Position numbers and translations under genes: made by a program
Notes under the pieces: model-generated
What the model saw: the letters and a program-made list of their open reading frames with translations, nothing else
The model's database searches: none
What the model was told of the DNA's origin: nothing
Part shown: one piece after another, positions 1 to 7,799 of the stretch
Layout: each line of letters starts with the position of its first letter
Position numbering within the stretch: position 1 is the stretch's first letter
Origin: Saprospiraceae bacterium
Lineage (GTDB): Bacteria > Bacteroidota > Bacteroidia > Chitinophagales > Saprospiraceae
Direction of reading: 5' to 3'
DNA length: 39,434 bases
NCBI GenBank assembly: GCA_021739645.1
Contig: JAIPBL010000058.1
Coordinates: 1-39,434, forward strand

Positions 1-423
1 TCCTCTTTGCTTTTGTCCGATAAGGCTCCTTTTGTCAACATGCCGAAAGTTAAAAATTATTTGTTTTACACAGCTTTCTATTGCAATAATTTTCGGGGCT
101 TCAAAAAAATGATTACTTTTCGCTAATCAATTACATTTTTTTTATTTGCCACCTAACTCCAGATTGACGCATTGCATGTCTTACTCAGTCGCCCAGCCAA
201 AACCCGCAATCCGTCAATCCCATCCCGTGTGCTACCACCAGCACCCAGTCCAGGTTTGGTTTTTCAAGTTTTCCCAAGTAAGTTCTCTTTGTTTGCACAA
301 ATATAAAAACTCCTCAGCAATCCACCGTCTCCATTTTTTTCCACTATTTTCACTCACCCCCGAAGGATTCCCCCACCCGTCGTCGTCCAAGCTCCTCGAA
401 ACATCCATCACATCAAAATCAGC
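1..423. other. Non-coding left edge, possible start of a leftward gene
   Basis: No convincing gene is visible. The rightward open stretch at 146-427 would need a TTG start, has low-complexity Ser/His/Pro composition and no recognisable domain, so I treat it as non-coding upstream DNA of the YHYH gene. On the minus strand an ATG at 41-39 opens a frame of 13 codons (Met-Leu-Thr-Lys-Gly-Ala...) that runs off the left edge and could be the start of a neighbouring gene, but it is too short to judge. The stretch 60-145 is AT-rich, as promoter DNA is in this window. Confidence 0.4.
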
Positions 424-1797
424 ATGAAAAAAACGATTATTTTACTTTCCCTTTTACTCAATGGCCTTGCAGCCTATTCACAGACCAACCCTGCCATCAC
501 CACCTGGCTGCGAAACGTCACGAGCATTACGGGCCGGCACTATTTGCAGGGCAACCCAACGCCCATCAACGACAACGTGCTGGCCAATGTGCAGTCGGTG
601 AAGTATTCCACCAATTGGGTGTACGTGCAGGCAACGGGCATCCCGGCCTACATCACCGGGCCGTTTTTGGATGGCAATCCTTCGCTGGCTACCGAGCAGA
701 CGGGCTATTTCAAGTTCCCGCTCAGCCCCGTCCAGAACACCGGGACGCCAACTGCCACCAATGCTGGCAACATCGGCGCCTTCATCAACGGCGTGGCGCT
801 GTTCGACTGGCGGGACGGCGTGGCGTGGAACCCCAACACTATGGCACTCTGCGGCGGCCCCGGCAACCCACCCTGCCCCGGTGGCATGGGTGCCGCACAG
901 GCCTGGAACCGGGATGCCATCCCTGCCGAGCGGGTTGGCTTCGACTGTGCCAAGGCGCACCCTGCGATGGGCAACTACCACCACCATCAGAACCCCTCTG
1001 CTTTTAACCTCGACCTCGTGGTGATCTCCGACATCTGCGACCTGTATCCCGCCGATGGGCTATATGTTATTGATGAAACGCAGCACTCGCCGCTCATCGG
1101 TTTTGCCTACGACGGCTTCCCGATTTACGGGGCTTATGGCTATAAAAACACCACCGGCACGGGCGGTTTCACCCGCATAAAATCAGGTTATCAGCTTCGC
1201 AATATCACCGTGCGCACGCACTATGCCGATGGCACGGATGTCGCCGACGGGCCGCCCGTGAGCACCACCTATCCGCTCGGTTATTTCCGGGAGGATTATG
1301 AGTTCATCACCCATTCAGAACCCGAATATTTGGACGTTCACAATGGCCGTTTCTGCGTCACACCGGAGTACCCGAACGGTATTTATTGCTACTTCGCCAC
1401 GGTGGATGCCAATTGGAATTCCGCTTATCCGTATGCCGTTGGCCCTACTTTTTATGGGGTGAAAAACGCCGGCAAGGTGACGACCATTACCGAAGCTGTC
1501 ACGACCTATAGCCCGACTTCGGCAGTTTTGGAGCATGGTTCTGAGAAGATAAAGACCACCATTTTCCCCAACCCATCCAGTGATTTTATTGCGTTGCAAA
1601 TCAGCGGTTTATTATCGGAGAAATTGGAAGTAAAACTGTTCGATATGAACGGGAGAATGATTCAGCAAACAACCGTCCAACCAGGAAGCACTATTGCTTA
1701 TCTCGATACCCGGACGCTGTATAGCGGTACTTACGTGATATCGTACTTTTTGAACGGCAACTTGGTAGGCGGTGATAGGGTGGTTTTACAGCAATGA
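424..1797 (+). CDS. YHYH-domain-like secreted protein with T9SS type A sorting domain
   Basis: This 457-residue protein begins with a clear signal peptide (MKKTIILLSLLL..., cleavage near residue 19). The central part carries the signature of the YHYH domain family: a Tyr-His-His-His stretch at residues 185-188 (the family name motif with one Tyr replaced by His) and the block IGFAYDGFPIYG around residues 226-237. YHYH proteins are exported and their biochemical role is not established; the His-rich motif suggests metal binding, which is inference. Residues from about 380 to 457 form a T9SS type A sorting domain (FPNP start, LFDMNGR core, SGTYVISY end), so the protein should cross the outer membrane by type IX secretion and be surface-attached or released. 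The start is chosen because the signal peptide begins exactly there. It stands alone; the next gene is convergent. Confidence 0.88.
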   Translation: MKKTIILLSLLLNGLAAYSQTNPAITTWLRNVTSITGRHYLQGNPTPINDNVLANVQSVKYSTNWVYVQATGIPAYITGPFLDGNPSLATEQTGYFKFPLSPVQNTGTPTATNAGNIGAFINGVALFDWRDGVAWNPNTMALCGGPGNPPCPGGMGAAQAWNRDAIPAERVGFDCAKAHPAMGNYHHHQNPSAFNLDLVVISDICDLYPADGLYVIDETQHSPLIGFAYDGFPIYGAYGYKNTTGTGGFTRIKSGYQLRNITVRTHYADGTDVADGPPVSTTYPLGYFREDYEFITHSEPEYLDVHNGRFCVTPEYPNGIYCYFATVDANWNSAYPYAVGPTFYGVKNAGKVTTITEAVTTYSPTSAVLEHGSEKIKTTIFPNPSSDFIALQISGLLSEKLEVKLFDMNGRMIQQTTVQPGSTIAYLDTRTLYSGTYVISYFLNGNLVGGDRVVLQQ

Positions 1798-1824
1798 CTT
1801 TTTACGCATGATTGGCAGGACAGC

Positions 1825-1878
1825 GTAAATTATACTTTTGGCTTTTGGCCAAGTCAGGCCTGAAGTATAGCTACGCCA
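1825..1878. terminator. Imperfect inverted repeat between convergent genes
   Basis: GCGTA (1825-1829) pairs with TACGC (1874-1878) and TATACTT (1833-1839) with AAGTATA (1865-1871), with a small internal GGCC/GGCC stem. It lies between two converging genes and could act as a bidirectional terminator, but there is no strong T-run, so the call is weak. Confidence 0.3.
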
Positions 1879-1951
1879 ATTTAACTGCGACCAAAATAAA
1901 TATTCAAACAAGATGGGCAGCAGTGTATTTGCACTGCCGCCCATCCTTACC

Positions 1952-2659
1952 TTAAAGGTTAATAATAAACGTCTTCCCGTTCACCGTAAGTTTTGCCTTT
2001 CCATTGCCCAAGAAGACGATTTGTCCTTCAAAATCAAAGCTCTCCCCAGAGTCGGTAGAGCCATGTACGTTCACCTTGGCACTGCCGCTGTTGATTTCTT
2101 CGTTGCTTTTATCAATGTTCAAATTGGTCACCACGAAGTCAATGTTCGACTCGGTCACGATGCCATCAGCTTTGAAAGTCTGCTCGCCGTTGCGGTCAAA
2201 AGTGCCGTTGGCGCTGAATTCGTTCACGTTTTGGCTCAAGCCCTCCAGCACCCAGTCTGCGTCGCCGTAGTCGTTGGAAGTCATGTGGTTGTTGTTGTAC
2301 GAGCCTTGGCTGTGGCAGATGAAATCGTAGTTGAGCGGAGTCACGTCGTTTTCACATTCCAGCGTCCAGGTGTACTGTGTGGTGTACTCGGAACTGCCGA
2401 TGGTCGTTTCGTTTTCCGTGATGATGGTGGTGTCTTTCGTCACGCCGCACTGGGAGCTTACGGTTTCCTGGGCGATTTCAACCGCCATTTCCAATTGTCC
2501 GGTAAAGCCGCCCATGCCTGCCTGCATGGCGCTTTCAATCATGTAAGATAGCTGGGTTTCCGAGATGGCCGCTTTGATTTGTTCCCGGTCTTTTCCGCAG
2601 GAACTGAGTGTGAAAAGGGCAAGGGCAAGTGCGCAAAGGCTAAAGATTTGATTTTTCAT
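1952..2659 (-). CDS. Hypothetical lipoprotein, putative LytTR-regulon member
   Basis: This is a 235-residue protein of unknown function. The N-terminus (MKNQIFSLCALALALF then LSSCGKD) is a textbook lipoprotein signal with a Cys at about residue 20, so it should be lipid-anchored. I chose the ATG at 2659 because the frame upstream of it (to 2713) would put 18 residues ahead of the signal peptide. The mature part is acidic, contains three further cysteines, and ends in a beta-rich stretch with a GNGKAKLTVNGKTFIINL-like tail; no domain is recognised. Its promoter region carries a 21-bp-period direct repeat and -33/-7 boxes matching those of the sterol desaturase gene at 5675, which suggests shared control (see findings). 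It lies downstream of the Kelch-like gene on the same strand, with 124 bp between them. Confidence 0.78.
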   Translation of the reverse strand: MKNQIFSLCALALALFTLSSCGKDREQIKAAISETQLSYMIESAMQAGMGGFTGQLEMAVEIAQETVSSQCGVTKDTTIITENETTIGSSEYTTQYTWTLECENDVTPLNYDFICHSQGSYNNNHMTSNDYGDADWVLEGLSQNVNEFSANGTFDRNGEQTFKADGIVTESNIDFVVTNLNIDKSNEEINSGSAKVNVHGSTDSGESFDFEGQIVFLGNGKAKLTVNGKTFIINL

Positions 2660-2710
2660 GTTTCTTAAATTTTTGATTGTGAATGATTTGGATGTTGTTA
2701 TTTGATGAAC

Positions 2711-2776
2711 CAAAGATGCCCGGCAAAGGGCGCCAATTCAAAATCTCTTCAACCAACGGTCGGGAGGTTTCAACCA
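2711..2776 (-). promoter_or_regulatory. Promoter with 21-bp-period direct repeat (putative LytTR operator)
   Basis: Read on the minus strand, TGGTTGAA occurs at 2776-2769 and again at 2755-2748, starts exactly 21 bp apart; the repeat extends to 12 bp with one mismatch (CCGATGGTTGAA / CCGTTGGTTGAA). Five bases further on is TTTG (2742-2739), then 20 bases, then CATCTTTG (2718-2711), which fits the Bacteroidota -33/-7 promoter with one base off the TAnnTTTG consensus. LytTR-family regulators classically bind two 9-bp direct repeats 12 bp apart, i.e. a 21-bp period, just upstream of the core promoter. The gene driven is the lipoprotein starting at 2659. Confidence 0.6.
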
Positions 2777-2783
2777 TCGGCAA

Positions 2784-4376
2784 CTATTGTTTCACTAGCT
2801 TCAGTACGCCAGTGTCGTTGTTCCCGCCATATTTCAAGAAATAAACCCCGCTGGGCAGCCCTTGCAGCATTTGCTTTAGCTCCGCAAAACCAGTGGACGC
2901 TGTTTGGGAATAAGCCGCTAAGACTTGGCTATCCACTCGCAGCAACTCACAATGGTTAATTGGTGACAATGATTCGATGTGCAAGAAGTCATCGTTCGAA
3001 AAAGGATTGGGAAAGACCTGCAAGGAAGGCGCAGTCGCCTCCGCCGTGGAACTCACCGTCGGCTTGGGGGTGATGTAAACCTTGAACATCCGTTGGTTGG
3101 CGCTCGATGGCGTGATGTTGGGAATCTCCGCTTTGATACCCCCGAAGAGGTGGCCAACGAAGGTCGGGCCGCTCATTGCCCGGAGCTTCAGCACCTCGTT
3201 GGGGTAGTGCGGCGCATTTTCCGAAGGCACAAAAACCATGTTTGCTCCCAGCAGTTCGTCAAAGCTTTGTGGCATGACGAACTCCTGGCTCGTCCCGTCC
3301 GCCTGTCGCCGGAAGGTGGTGATGTCCTTGATGAACGGCACTTTGCTGTCGTACTGCAAGCCATTGTTCCAAAAATGAACGCTCAGGCCGCCAAAGAACA
3401 GCGTGTTCATGGAGCCATCCAGCGAGTCGAAAAGTGGCACGGCAGGGCAGGTGTATTGTGAAAACAACTGCTCATAGCTGGCGTCCATTTCGAAGATATT
3501 GTCTTCGGCAATGAAGATGGGATTGTAAAACGGCAGGTCTTCGTCTGGTCGGAAAACGCCACCGTAAAGGCACAGCGCTTCACTACCGTTCGGTCGGATA
3601 ACGGGTGACAGGGTGAAATCCCGTCGGTGCAAATTGGCCTCGTCGTGGTGTGCCGTGTAGTCAGTGATGGCGAGGCTGGCGGTGTTGTTCGTTATTTTGA
3701 AACGCCTGATTTCATTGGTATAAACTTGCGTGAACTGTGGCGGCCCGTTCTGGTTGTACAGCCCCGAAAACTCGTGGCCGCCGACGAGGTAAAACCAGTC
3801 ACCCATCTTTTCCATTTCCCCGCCACATGCTTTGAGTTGTGGCACTTCGGTTTGCCGAAAAGCTGCCGCCGGATTCTCGCCAGCCAGCAGTTTTGTCTTG
3901 AGCAATAGCAAATCCACCGCCGTCAAAACAGGGAAAGTCCTGAACTCGCCGCTGGCAATATCTTTCCCATAGCCTCCGGCAATATAGAGCCAGTCGCTGT
4001 CCTGTGCGTACTGCGGGTTGGTGGAGTGGAGGGCATCCCCGAAGGGCAGGTTCATGTCCTCCACCTCGAAGGACAGCACCGTACCGTTGTCGGGATGGAT
4101 GAGCAGCACTTCCACATTGGCTTTGTCTTCTGGAAAACCCGTGGCGATGAAAAAGCCGTGCAGCCCGTTGATACGGCCCCCAATGACCACCCACCACTCA
4201 TCCACTTTGCCGAAGGCAAAAGAATGAAGGCCGGGGATGCTGGCCTGTGTCACCTCCTCCAGGTCGAGGGTAAAGGGCAAATCGGCAGGGTCGCCGAGGG
4301 TTTGGGCTTTTGGGGAAATGGGCGACAGCAGCAGCGCCAAAGTGAGGAGGATTAAAACGTGTAGGGTTGTTCTCAT
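2784..4376 (-). CDS. Kelch-like beta-propeller protein with T9SS type A sorting domain
   Basis: This is a 530-residue secreted protein. The ATG at 4376 gives a good signal peptide (MRTTLHVLILLTLALLLSPIS, then PKAQ); the longer frame to 4421 adds an unlikely extension. The body contains repeated aromatic/hydrophobic strands followed by Gly-Gly: WWVVIGG, LYIAGG, FYLVGG, LCLYGG, LFFGG and HLFGG, the spacing seen in Kelch-type propellers. The C-terminal 75 or so residues start with VFPNPFSND and end LPSGVYFLKYGGN...LKLVKQ, a type A T9SS sorting domain. Nothing points to an enzymatic residue set, so a binding or adhesion role is the most one can infer. It lies 81 bp downstream of the sterol-desaturase gene, but a hairpin at 4408-4433 separates them. 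Confidence 0.8.
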   Translation of the reverse strand: MRTTLHVLILLTLALLLSPISPKAQTLGDPADLPFTLDLEEVTQASIPGLHSFAFGKVDEWWVVIGGRINGLHGFFIATGFPEDKANVEVLLIHPDNGTVLSFEVEDMNLPFGDALHSTNPQYAQDSDWLYIAGGYGKDIASGEFRTFPVLTAVDLLLLKTKLLAGENPAAAFRQTEVPQLKACGGEMEKMGDWFYLVGGHEFSGLYNQNGPPQFTQVYTNEIRRFKITNNTASLAITDYTAHHDEANLHRRDFTLSPVIRPNGSEALCLYGGVFRPDEDLPFYNPIFIAEDNIFEMDASYEQLFSQYTCPAVPLFDSLDGSMNTLFFGGLSVHFWNNGLQYDSKVPFIKDITTFRRQADGTSQEFVMPQSFDELLGANMVFVPSENAPHYPNEVLKLRAMSGPTFVGHLFGGIKAEIPNITPSSANQRMFKVYITPKPTVSSTAEATAPSLQVFPNPFSNDDFLHIESLSPINHCELLRVDSQVLAAYSQTASTGFAELKQMLQGLPSGVYFLKYGGNNDTGVLKLVKQ

Positions 4377-4394
4377 AATGAATAGGCTTAAATT

Positions 4395-4433
4395 AAAAAG
4401 CAACAAACAGGCTTGGTGCAATAACCAAACCTG
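4395..4433 (-). terminator. Putative intrinsic terminator after the desaturase gene
   Basis: On the minus strand CAGGTTTGG, an 8-base loop and CCAAGCCTG form a 9-bp stem with one wobble pair (4433-4408), followed by a T-rich tract (TTTGTTGCTTTTT). It sits just downstream of the stop codon at 4458 and ahead of the Kelch-like gene. Confidence 0.5.
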
Positions 4434-4457
4434 CCTACTACTTTTTCTTGGTAAATT

Positions 4458-5675
4458 TTAAAAAAAGAAGTCCTGAATGCCCTTCCAGAACAGTTCGTCC
4501 CGCTTCACGGCGTATTTCTCAAACTGCGTGGCGTTCAATACAGCCTTCATTTCCTTGTCTTTGTCATTCTGGATTTTGCTCAATCGGCGGTACTTCGACC
4601 AGTCGCTGAGTTTTGGTGTTATGACCTCCTCCTCCACTCGCTTTGCGGAGCGCAGGTTGATGTCGTGGACTTTGGGCAATTGGTCTTGCCGCAGCGCCAG
4701 GCCCAAGCGCATCAGCGAGTCCACCTGCTGGGTGCGGTATTCCGGAGTGCCGTAATTGCCTTCTTTGATGTCGTCGAGCGACATTTGGCCGCTGGCCACC
4801 GAGCTGCAAAGCAAGAATGCAACCATGGCAGCGGCTTTGGTGATTTGCTGGCGCAATGGCACGGGTGACTTTGACTGTGGAGTTTTGCCAGTACGTTCCA
4901 CTACCTCCTCGAAATATTGGTCGTATTCGGGGTGGTTTGTGCCCATCACCCGGTCCCAGAAGTTGAAGTAGAGGCCGTAGTTGAATCGGGCTTGGTGGTG
5001 GTGCATATTGTGGTGCGTGGGCGTGTTCAGCCACTTGAACAGGCGGTGGCGGGTGAAGCCGCTCGGCGAAATCTCGTAGCCCGTGTGGCCCAGCACGTTG
5101 AACAAAATGCTCCACAACGTGAACAGGAAAAAGGCCGCTGCATGGACGGGCAGAACCAGCGTCAGCACCGGGATGATGGCGAATTCCAGCACCGATTCCA
5201 GCGGGTGAAACGAGAAAGAGGTATAGGGCGTGGGGTTGGTAGATTTATGGTGAACGAGGTGGAAACGACGGTACAATTTCGGGTGGTGCATCAGGCGGTG
5301 CATCCAGTAGAAGTAGGTGTCGTGCGCCACGATGAGGAAGGCGAGGCTAAAAACCCAATAGACCCAACCGTACTCTGCCACCTCAAAATAGAGCTGGCCA
5401 TAGCCCATTTTTCGAAGGAAAAACACACCCAAAGCCATGCCGCCGAAGAGCAGCGAAGTGAGCAGAGAGTAGCTGATTTCTTGCCGGATTTGCGCCGATT
5501 TTGGAAAACGCTGCTGGATTTTCCAAGCGAACCATTCCTTGCGCTTCCATTTGTAAACCAATAAAAAAGCCAGGGATGTGGGGATTGCGAAGCGCAGGAA
5601 TATCATGGTAGAAGTGAGCAACCAAGCGGCGCCAGGGCCGAATTGCAAGCCGATGTTTTCGATGATAGAATGCAT
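4458..5675 (-). CDS. Sterol desaturase / fatty acid hydroxylase family protein with extra C-terminal tail
   Basis: This is a 405-residue integral membrane di-iron enzyme. The fatty acid hydroxylase histidine clusters are all present: HDTYFYWMHRLMHH, HLVHHKS, a single conserved H in GHTGYE, and THHNMHHH, set among about five hydrophobic segments. Such enzymes hydroxylate or desaturate lipids at the membrane; the substrate cannot be read here. After the catalytic part there is an unusual addition: a new hydrophobic stretch AAAMVAFLLCSSVASGQ that looks like a signal peptide, followed by about 110 polar residues (QVDSLMRLGLALRQDQLPKV..., INLRSAKR, KAVLNATQFEKYAVKR) resembling small exported LTxxQ/Spy-like proteins of Bacteroidota. 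The ATG at 5675 was chosen because the upstream extension is Pro/Arg/Cys-rich and overlaps promoter boxes. It is adjacent to a LytTR regulator gene. Confidence 0.85.
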   Translation of the reverse strand: MHSIIENIGLQFGPGAAWLLTSTMIFLRFAIPTSLAFLLVYKWKRKEWFAWKIQQRFPKSAQIRQEISYSLLTSLLFGGMALGVFFLRKMGYGQLYFEVAEYGWVYWVFSLAFLIVAHDTYFYWMHRLMHHPKLYRRFHLVHHKSTNPTPYTSFSFHPLESVLEFAIIPVLTLVLPVHAAAFFLFTLWSILFNVLGHTGYEISPSGFTRHRLFKWLNTPTHHNMHHHQARFNYGLYFNFWDRVMGTNHPEYDQYFEEVVERTGKTPQSKSPVPLRQQITKAAAMVAFLLCSSVASGQMSLDDIKEGNYGTPEYRTQQVDSLMRLGLALRQDQLPKVHDINLRSAKRVEEEVITPKLSDWSKYRRLSKIQNDKDKEMKAVLNATQFEKYAVKRDELFWKGIQDFFF

Positions 5676-5710
5676 GATTGTTTGTTTTGAGTGAAGAAAT
5701 ATTTGTTCTT

Positions 5711-5775
5711 CAAAAATGCAGGCAGCCGGGCGGCGGGGCAAACTTCTTCAACGAGTGGGCGGGAGCTTTCAACGA
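5711..5775 (-). promoter_or_regulatory. Promoter with 21-bp-period direct repeat (putative LytTR operator)
   Basis: On the minus strand TCGTTGAA occurs at 5775-5768 and 5754-5747, exactly 21 bp apart. Four bases later TTTG (5742-5739) is followed by 20 bases and CATTTTTG (5718-5711). The layout is the same as at 2711-2776: same repeat period, a 4-5 bp gap to the -33 box, the same 20-bp spacer and CATnTTTG at -7. The driven gene is the sterol desaturase starting at 5675, and the next gene upstream is a LytTR regulator. CGTTGAA fits the general LytTR half-site pattern (C/A)GTTnA. Confidence 0.65.
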
Positions 5776-5814
5776 ATGGTAGGTGGGCAGGGTGGAGCGG
5801 GGTTTTGAGGCAAA

Positions 5815-6564
5815 TCAATCTTCTGATTCCGCATCTGCTTTTGAGCTTTCGGGCGAGGTCAGGTTAAAAACTGCCTGCACCACTTCCTCCCTTTTACCTC
5901 GACTTATGGGGATTTTATGTGCCTGTATTTCGAGCATGTTGCCCAATATGGATTGCACTTTTTCTTTTGAAATAATATAGCTTTTATGCACCCGAAGAAA
6001 TCGGTCGGCGGGCAGTTGTTCTTCCAAGTTTTTCAGGCTTTCCAGCGTGACATATTTGCCGTTCCGGCAAATAAAACGCACATACTCTTTTAAGCCCTCC
6101 ACGAACAATATATCATCATAAAATAGCTTGACGATTTTGCCGTCCACCTTGGCCGTGAGGAAGTCGGCTGACGAGGTCGGAGCGGTAGGGATGGGCTGGC
6201 GCAATTTGAGCTGTTCCTTTGCTTTGTTCACCGCTTGCAGGAAGCGCTCGAAAGGGAAGGGCTTCACCAGATAATCCACCACATTCAGGTCGAAAGCTTG
6301 GATGGCATACTCGGAATAGGCCGTGGTGAAGATGGTGACGGGCTGCTGTTGCAGGGTTTTGAGCATGTTCACCCCGCTCAGCGTCGGCATCTGGATGTCG
6401 AGGAAAAGCAGGTCGATTGGCTGTGAATTCAGGACTTCGAGCGCGGCCATGGCCGATTTTACCTTGGCCACCACTTCCAGCCCTGGCACATCCTGGATGA
6501 ACGTTTCGAGCAGGTTCAGGGCCAGGTATTCGTCGTCAACAAGCAGGGTTTTTATCGTGGACAT
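5815..6564 (-). CDS. LytTR-family response regulator
   Basis: This is a 249-residue cytoplasmic two-component regulator. Residues 1-120 are a receiver domain: LLVDDE at the start (acidic pocket), phosphoacceptor Asp56 in LLFLDIQMP, the Thr/Ala switch in IFTTAYSEYA and the Lys in YLVKPFPFERF. Residues from about 140 to 245 are a LytTR DNA-binding domain (DDILFVEGLKEYVRF..., FLRVHKSYIIS, IPISRGKREEV). I chose the ATG at 6564 because the receiver fold starts there; the longer frame to 6609 overlaps the kinase stop. The cognate LytS-type kinase ends 41 bp upstream, so the pair is almost certainly one operon. The likely direct targets are the promoters at 5711-5775 and 2711-2776 (inference). Confidence 0.93.
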   Translation of the reverse strand: MSTIKTLLVDDEYLALNLLETFIQDVPGLEVVAKVKSAMAALEVLNSQPIDLLFLDIQMPTLSGVNMLKTLQQQPVTIFTTAYSEYAIQAFDLNVVDYLVKPFPFERFLQAVNKAKEQLKLRQPIPTAPTSSADFLTAKVDGKIVKLFYDDILFVEGLKEYVRFICRNGKYVTLESLKNLEEQLPADRFLRVHKSYIISKEKVQSILGNMLEIQAHKIPISRGKREEVVQAVFNLTSPESSKADAESED

Positions 6565-6605
6565 AAGGAAATTGTTGAATTGCTTTATTGTTGGATTGTT
6601 AGGGG

Positions 6606-7637
6606 TCAAGCGTTTACTTTTAATACAAAAAAGACCTTGAAAAGGCCAAGCTCATCGTGGGTTTCCAACTGGAAATCGTCGGGATGCTGCAAGGCCAATC
6701 GTCGGTGGATATTCTCCAACCCGACGCCGCCCGTCCGGTCTTTTTGTTGGTCGGCATCGTTTTTAGTATTGGCGGTATTGAAGGTCAATTCACCTTCCCG
6801 TACCGTCAACTGCATTTTTACAAAAGCCTTCGGGTTGGTGTCAAAATCGCAGTGTTTAAAGCAGTTCTCGACGATGGGAATCAAAATCATCGGCTCGATT
6901 TTCACCCCGTTCAACTCCCCTTCTGCGGTGAATTCGATGTCCTGCGGCTCCTCGTTCCGCATCTGGAATAGCTCGATAAAATGCCGGATATGCTCCACTT
7001 CTTTTTCCAGCGGCACGAGGTCGCCCTTCTTTTCGTACACCACGTAGCGCAGGAGTTGGGAGAGTTTGAGCACCATATCCGCCGTTTTCGGGGAGCGCAC
7101 CACGGCGAGGGAATAGATATTGTTGAGGGTATTGAACAGGAAATGCGGGTTGATTTGCGCCCGGAGGAACTGCAACTCCGCCTCCGTCTGCCGGTTGATG
7201 ATGGCCAGCGCCTTGCGCTCGGCAGCGTATCGGTTGATGAGCACTTGGTAAATCGTGCTCAACATGACGATACCGTACCCCGTGGCGACCGCCCCAAACA
7301 GCAAGCCCCGCTCTAAGCTTAGTGGTTCTACGCCGCTTTGCAAGAGGGATTGCTTATTGATATAAAAACGGCAAGGCACGGTCACCCAAATCATCACGTT
7401 TGCCAAGGCGATATATGGCACATACTTTTTCTTTTCGAGGAACAGGTTGACCAGCCAGGCATTGGCATAAAAAAGCAGGGCCAGCACCACGTGGTTGATC
7501 AGTGGCCGCCAGATGTTCAGCCCGGGGTCGAGGAACCAATTGGACAGCACGAGGTTCAGTACCCCCAGTACCAGCCAAAAGGCCACGTGCAGCCAGATGG
7601 TCATCTTCCGGTCGGTCATTTTTATCATTTGCCGCAT
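6606..7637 (-). CDS. LytS/YehU-type sensor histidine kinase
   Basis: This is a 343-residue membrane kinase counted from the ATG at 7637 (MRQMIKMTDRKM...). Alternative ATGs at 7628 and 7619 are also plausible; the frame to 7709 adds a stretch that does not look like protein. Four hydrophobic segments (about residues 13-33, 47-67, 74-92, 110-132) precede the His_kinase domain with phosphoacceptor His165 in QINPHFLFNTLNNI, followed by a HATPase domain with the N-box ENCFKHC and the G-box GGVGLENIHRRL. There is no obvious periplasmic sensor domain, so it probably senses through its membrane segments. It is the partner of the LytTR regulator encoded immediately downstream. Confidence 0.9.
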   Translation of the reverse strand: MRQMIKMTDRKMTIWLHVAFWLVLGVLNLVLSNWFLDPGLNIWRPLINHVVLALLFYANAWLVNLFLEKKKYVPYIALANVMIWVTVPCRFYINKQSLLQSGVEPLSLERGLLFGAVATGYGIVMLSTIYQVLINRYAAERKALAIINRQTEAELQFLRAQINPHFLFNTLNNIYSLAVVRSPKTADMVLKLSQLLRYVVYEKKGDLVPLEKEVEHIRHFIELFQMRNEEPQDIEFTAEGELNGVKIEPMILIPIVENCFKHCDFDTNPKAFVKMQLTVREGELTFNTANTKNDADQQKDRTGGVGLENIHRRLALQHPDDFQLETHDELGLFKVFFVLKVNA

Positions 7638-7799
7638 ATCGTTTTTGTCATTGGGTAAAACTATTCCAAATGCCGGAGCTGGCCAATCTTTTTCAATCAA
7701 CTGCAGCAATCAGCAAACCAATCGTTCACCAACTTCAATGATTGGGGAACCCCAATCGTCTAATGCGCCCAACTTGTTGTTTTTTTATCCACCTGTATT

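Noticed and set aside
146-427. 93-codon plus-strand frame upstream of the YHYH gene
   Set aside because: Needs a TTG start, has low-complexity Ser/His/Pro-rich composition and no motif; reads as promoter/leader DNA.
4917-5564. 215-codon plus-strand frame
   Set aside because: Antisense to the desaturase gene; Val/Arg/Gln-rich composition typical of a shadow frame of a GC-rich gene, while the minus-strand frame carries the full catalytic motifs.
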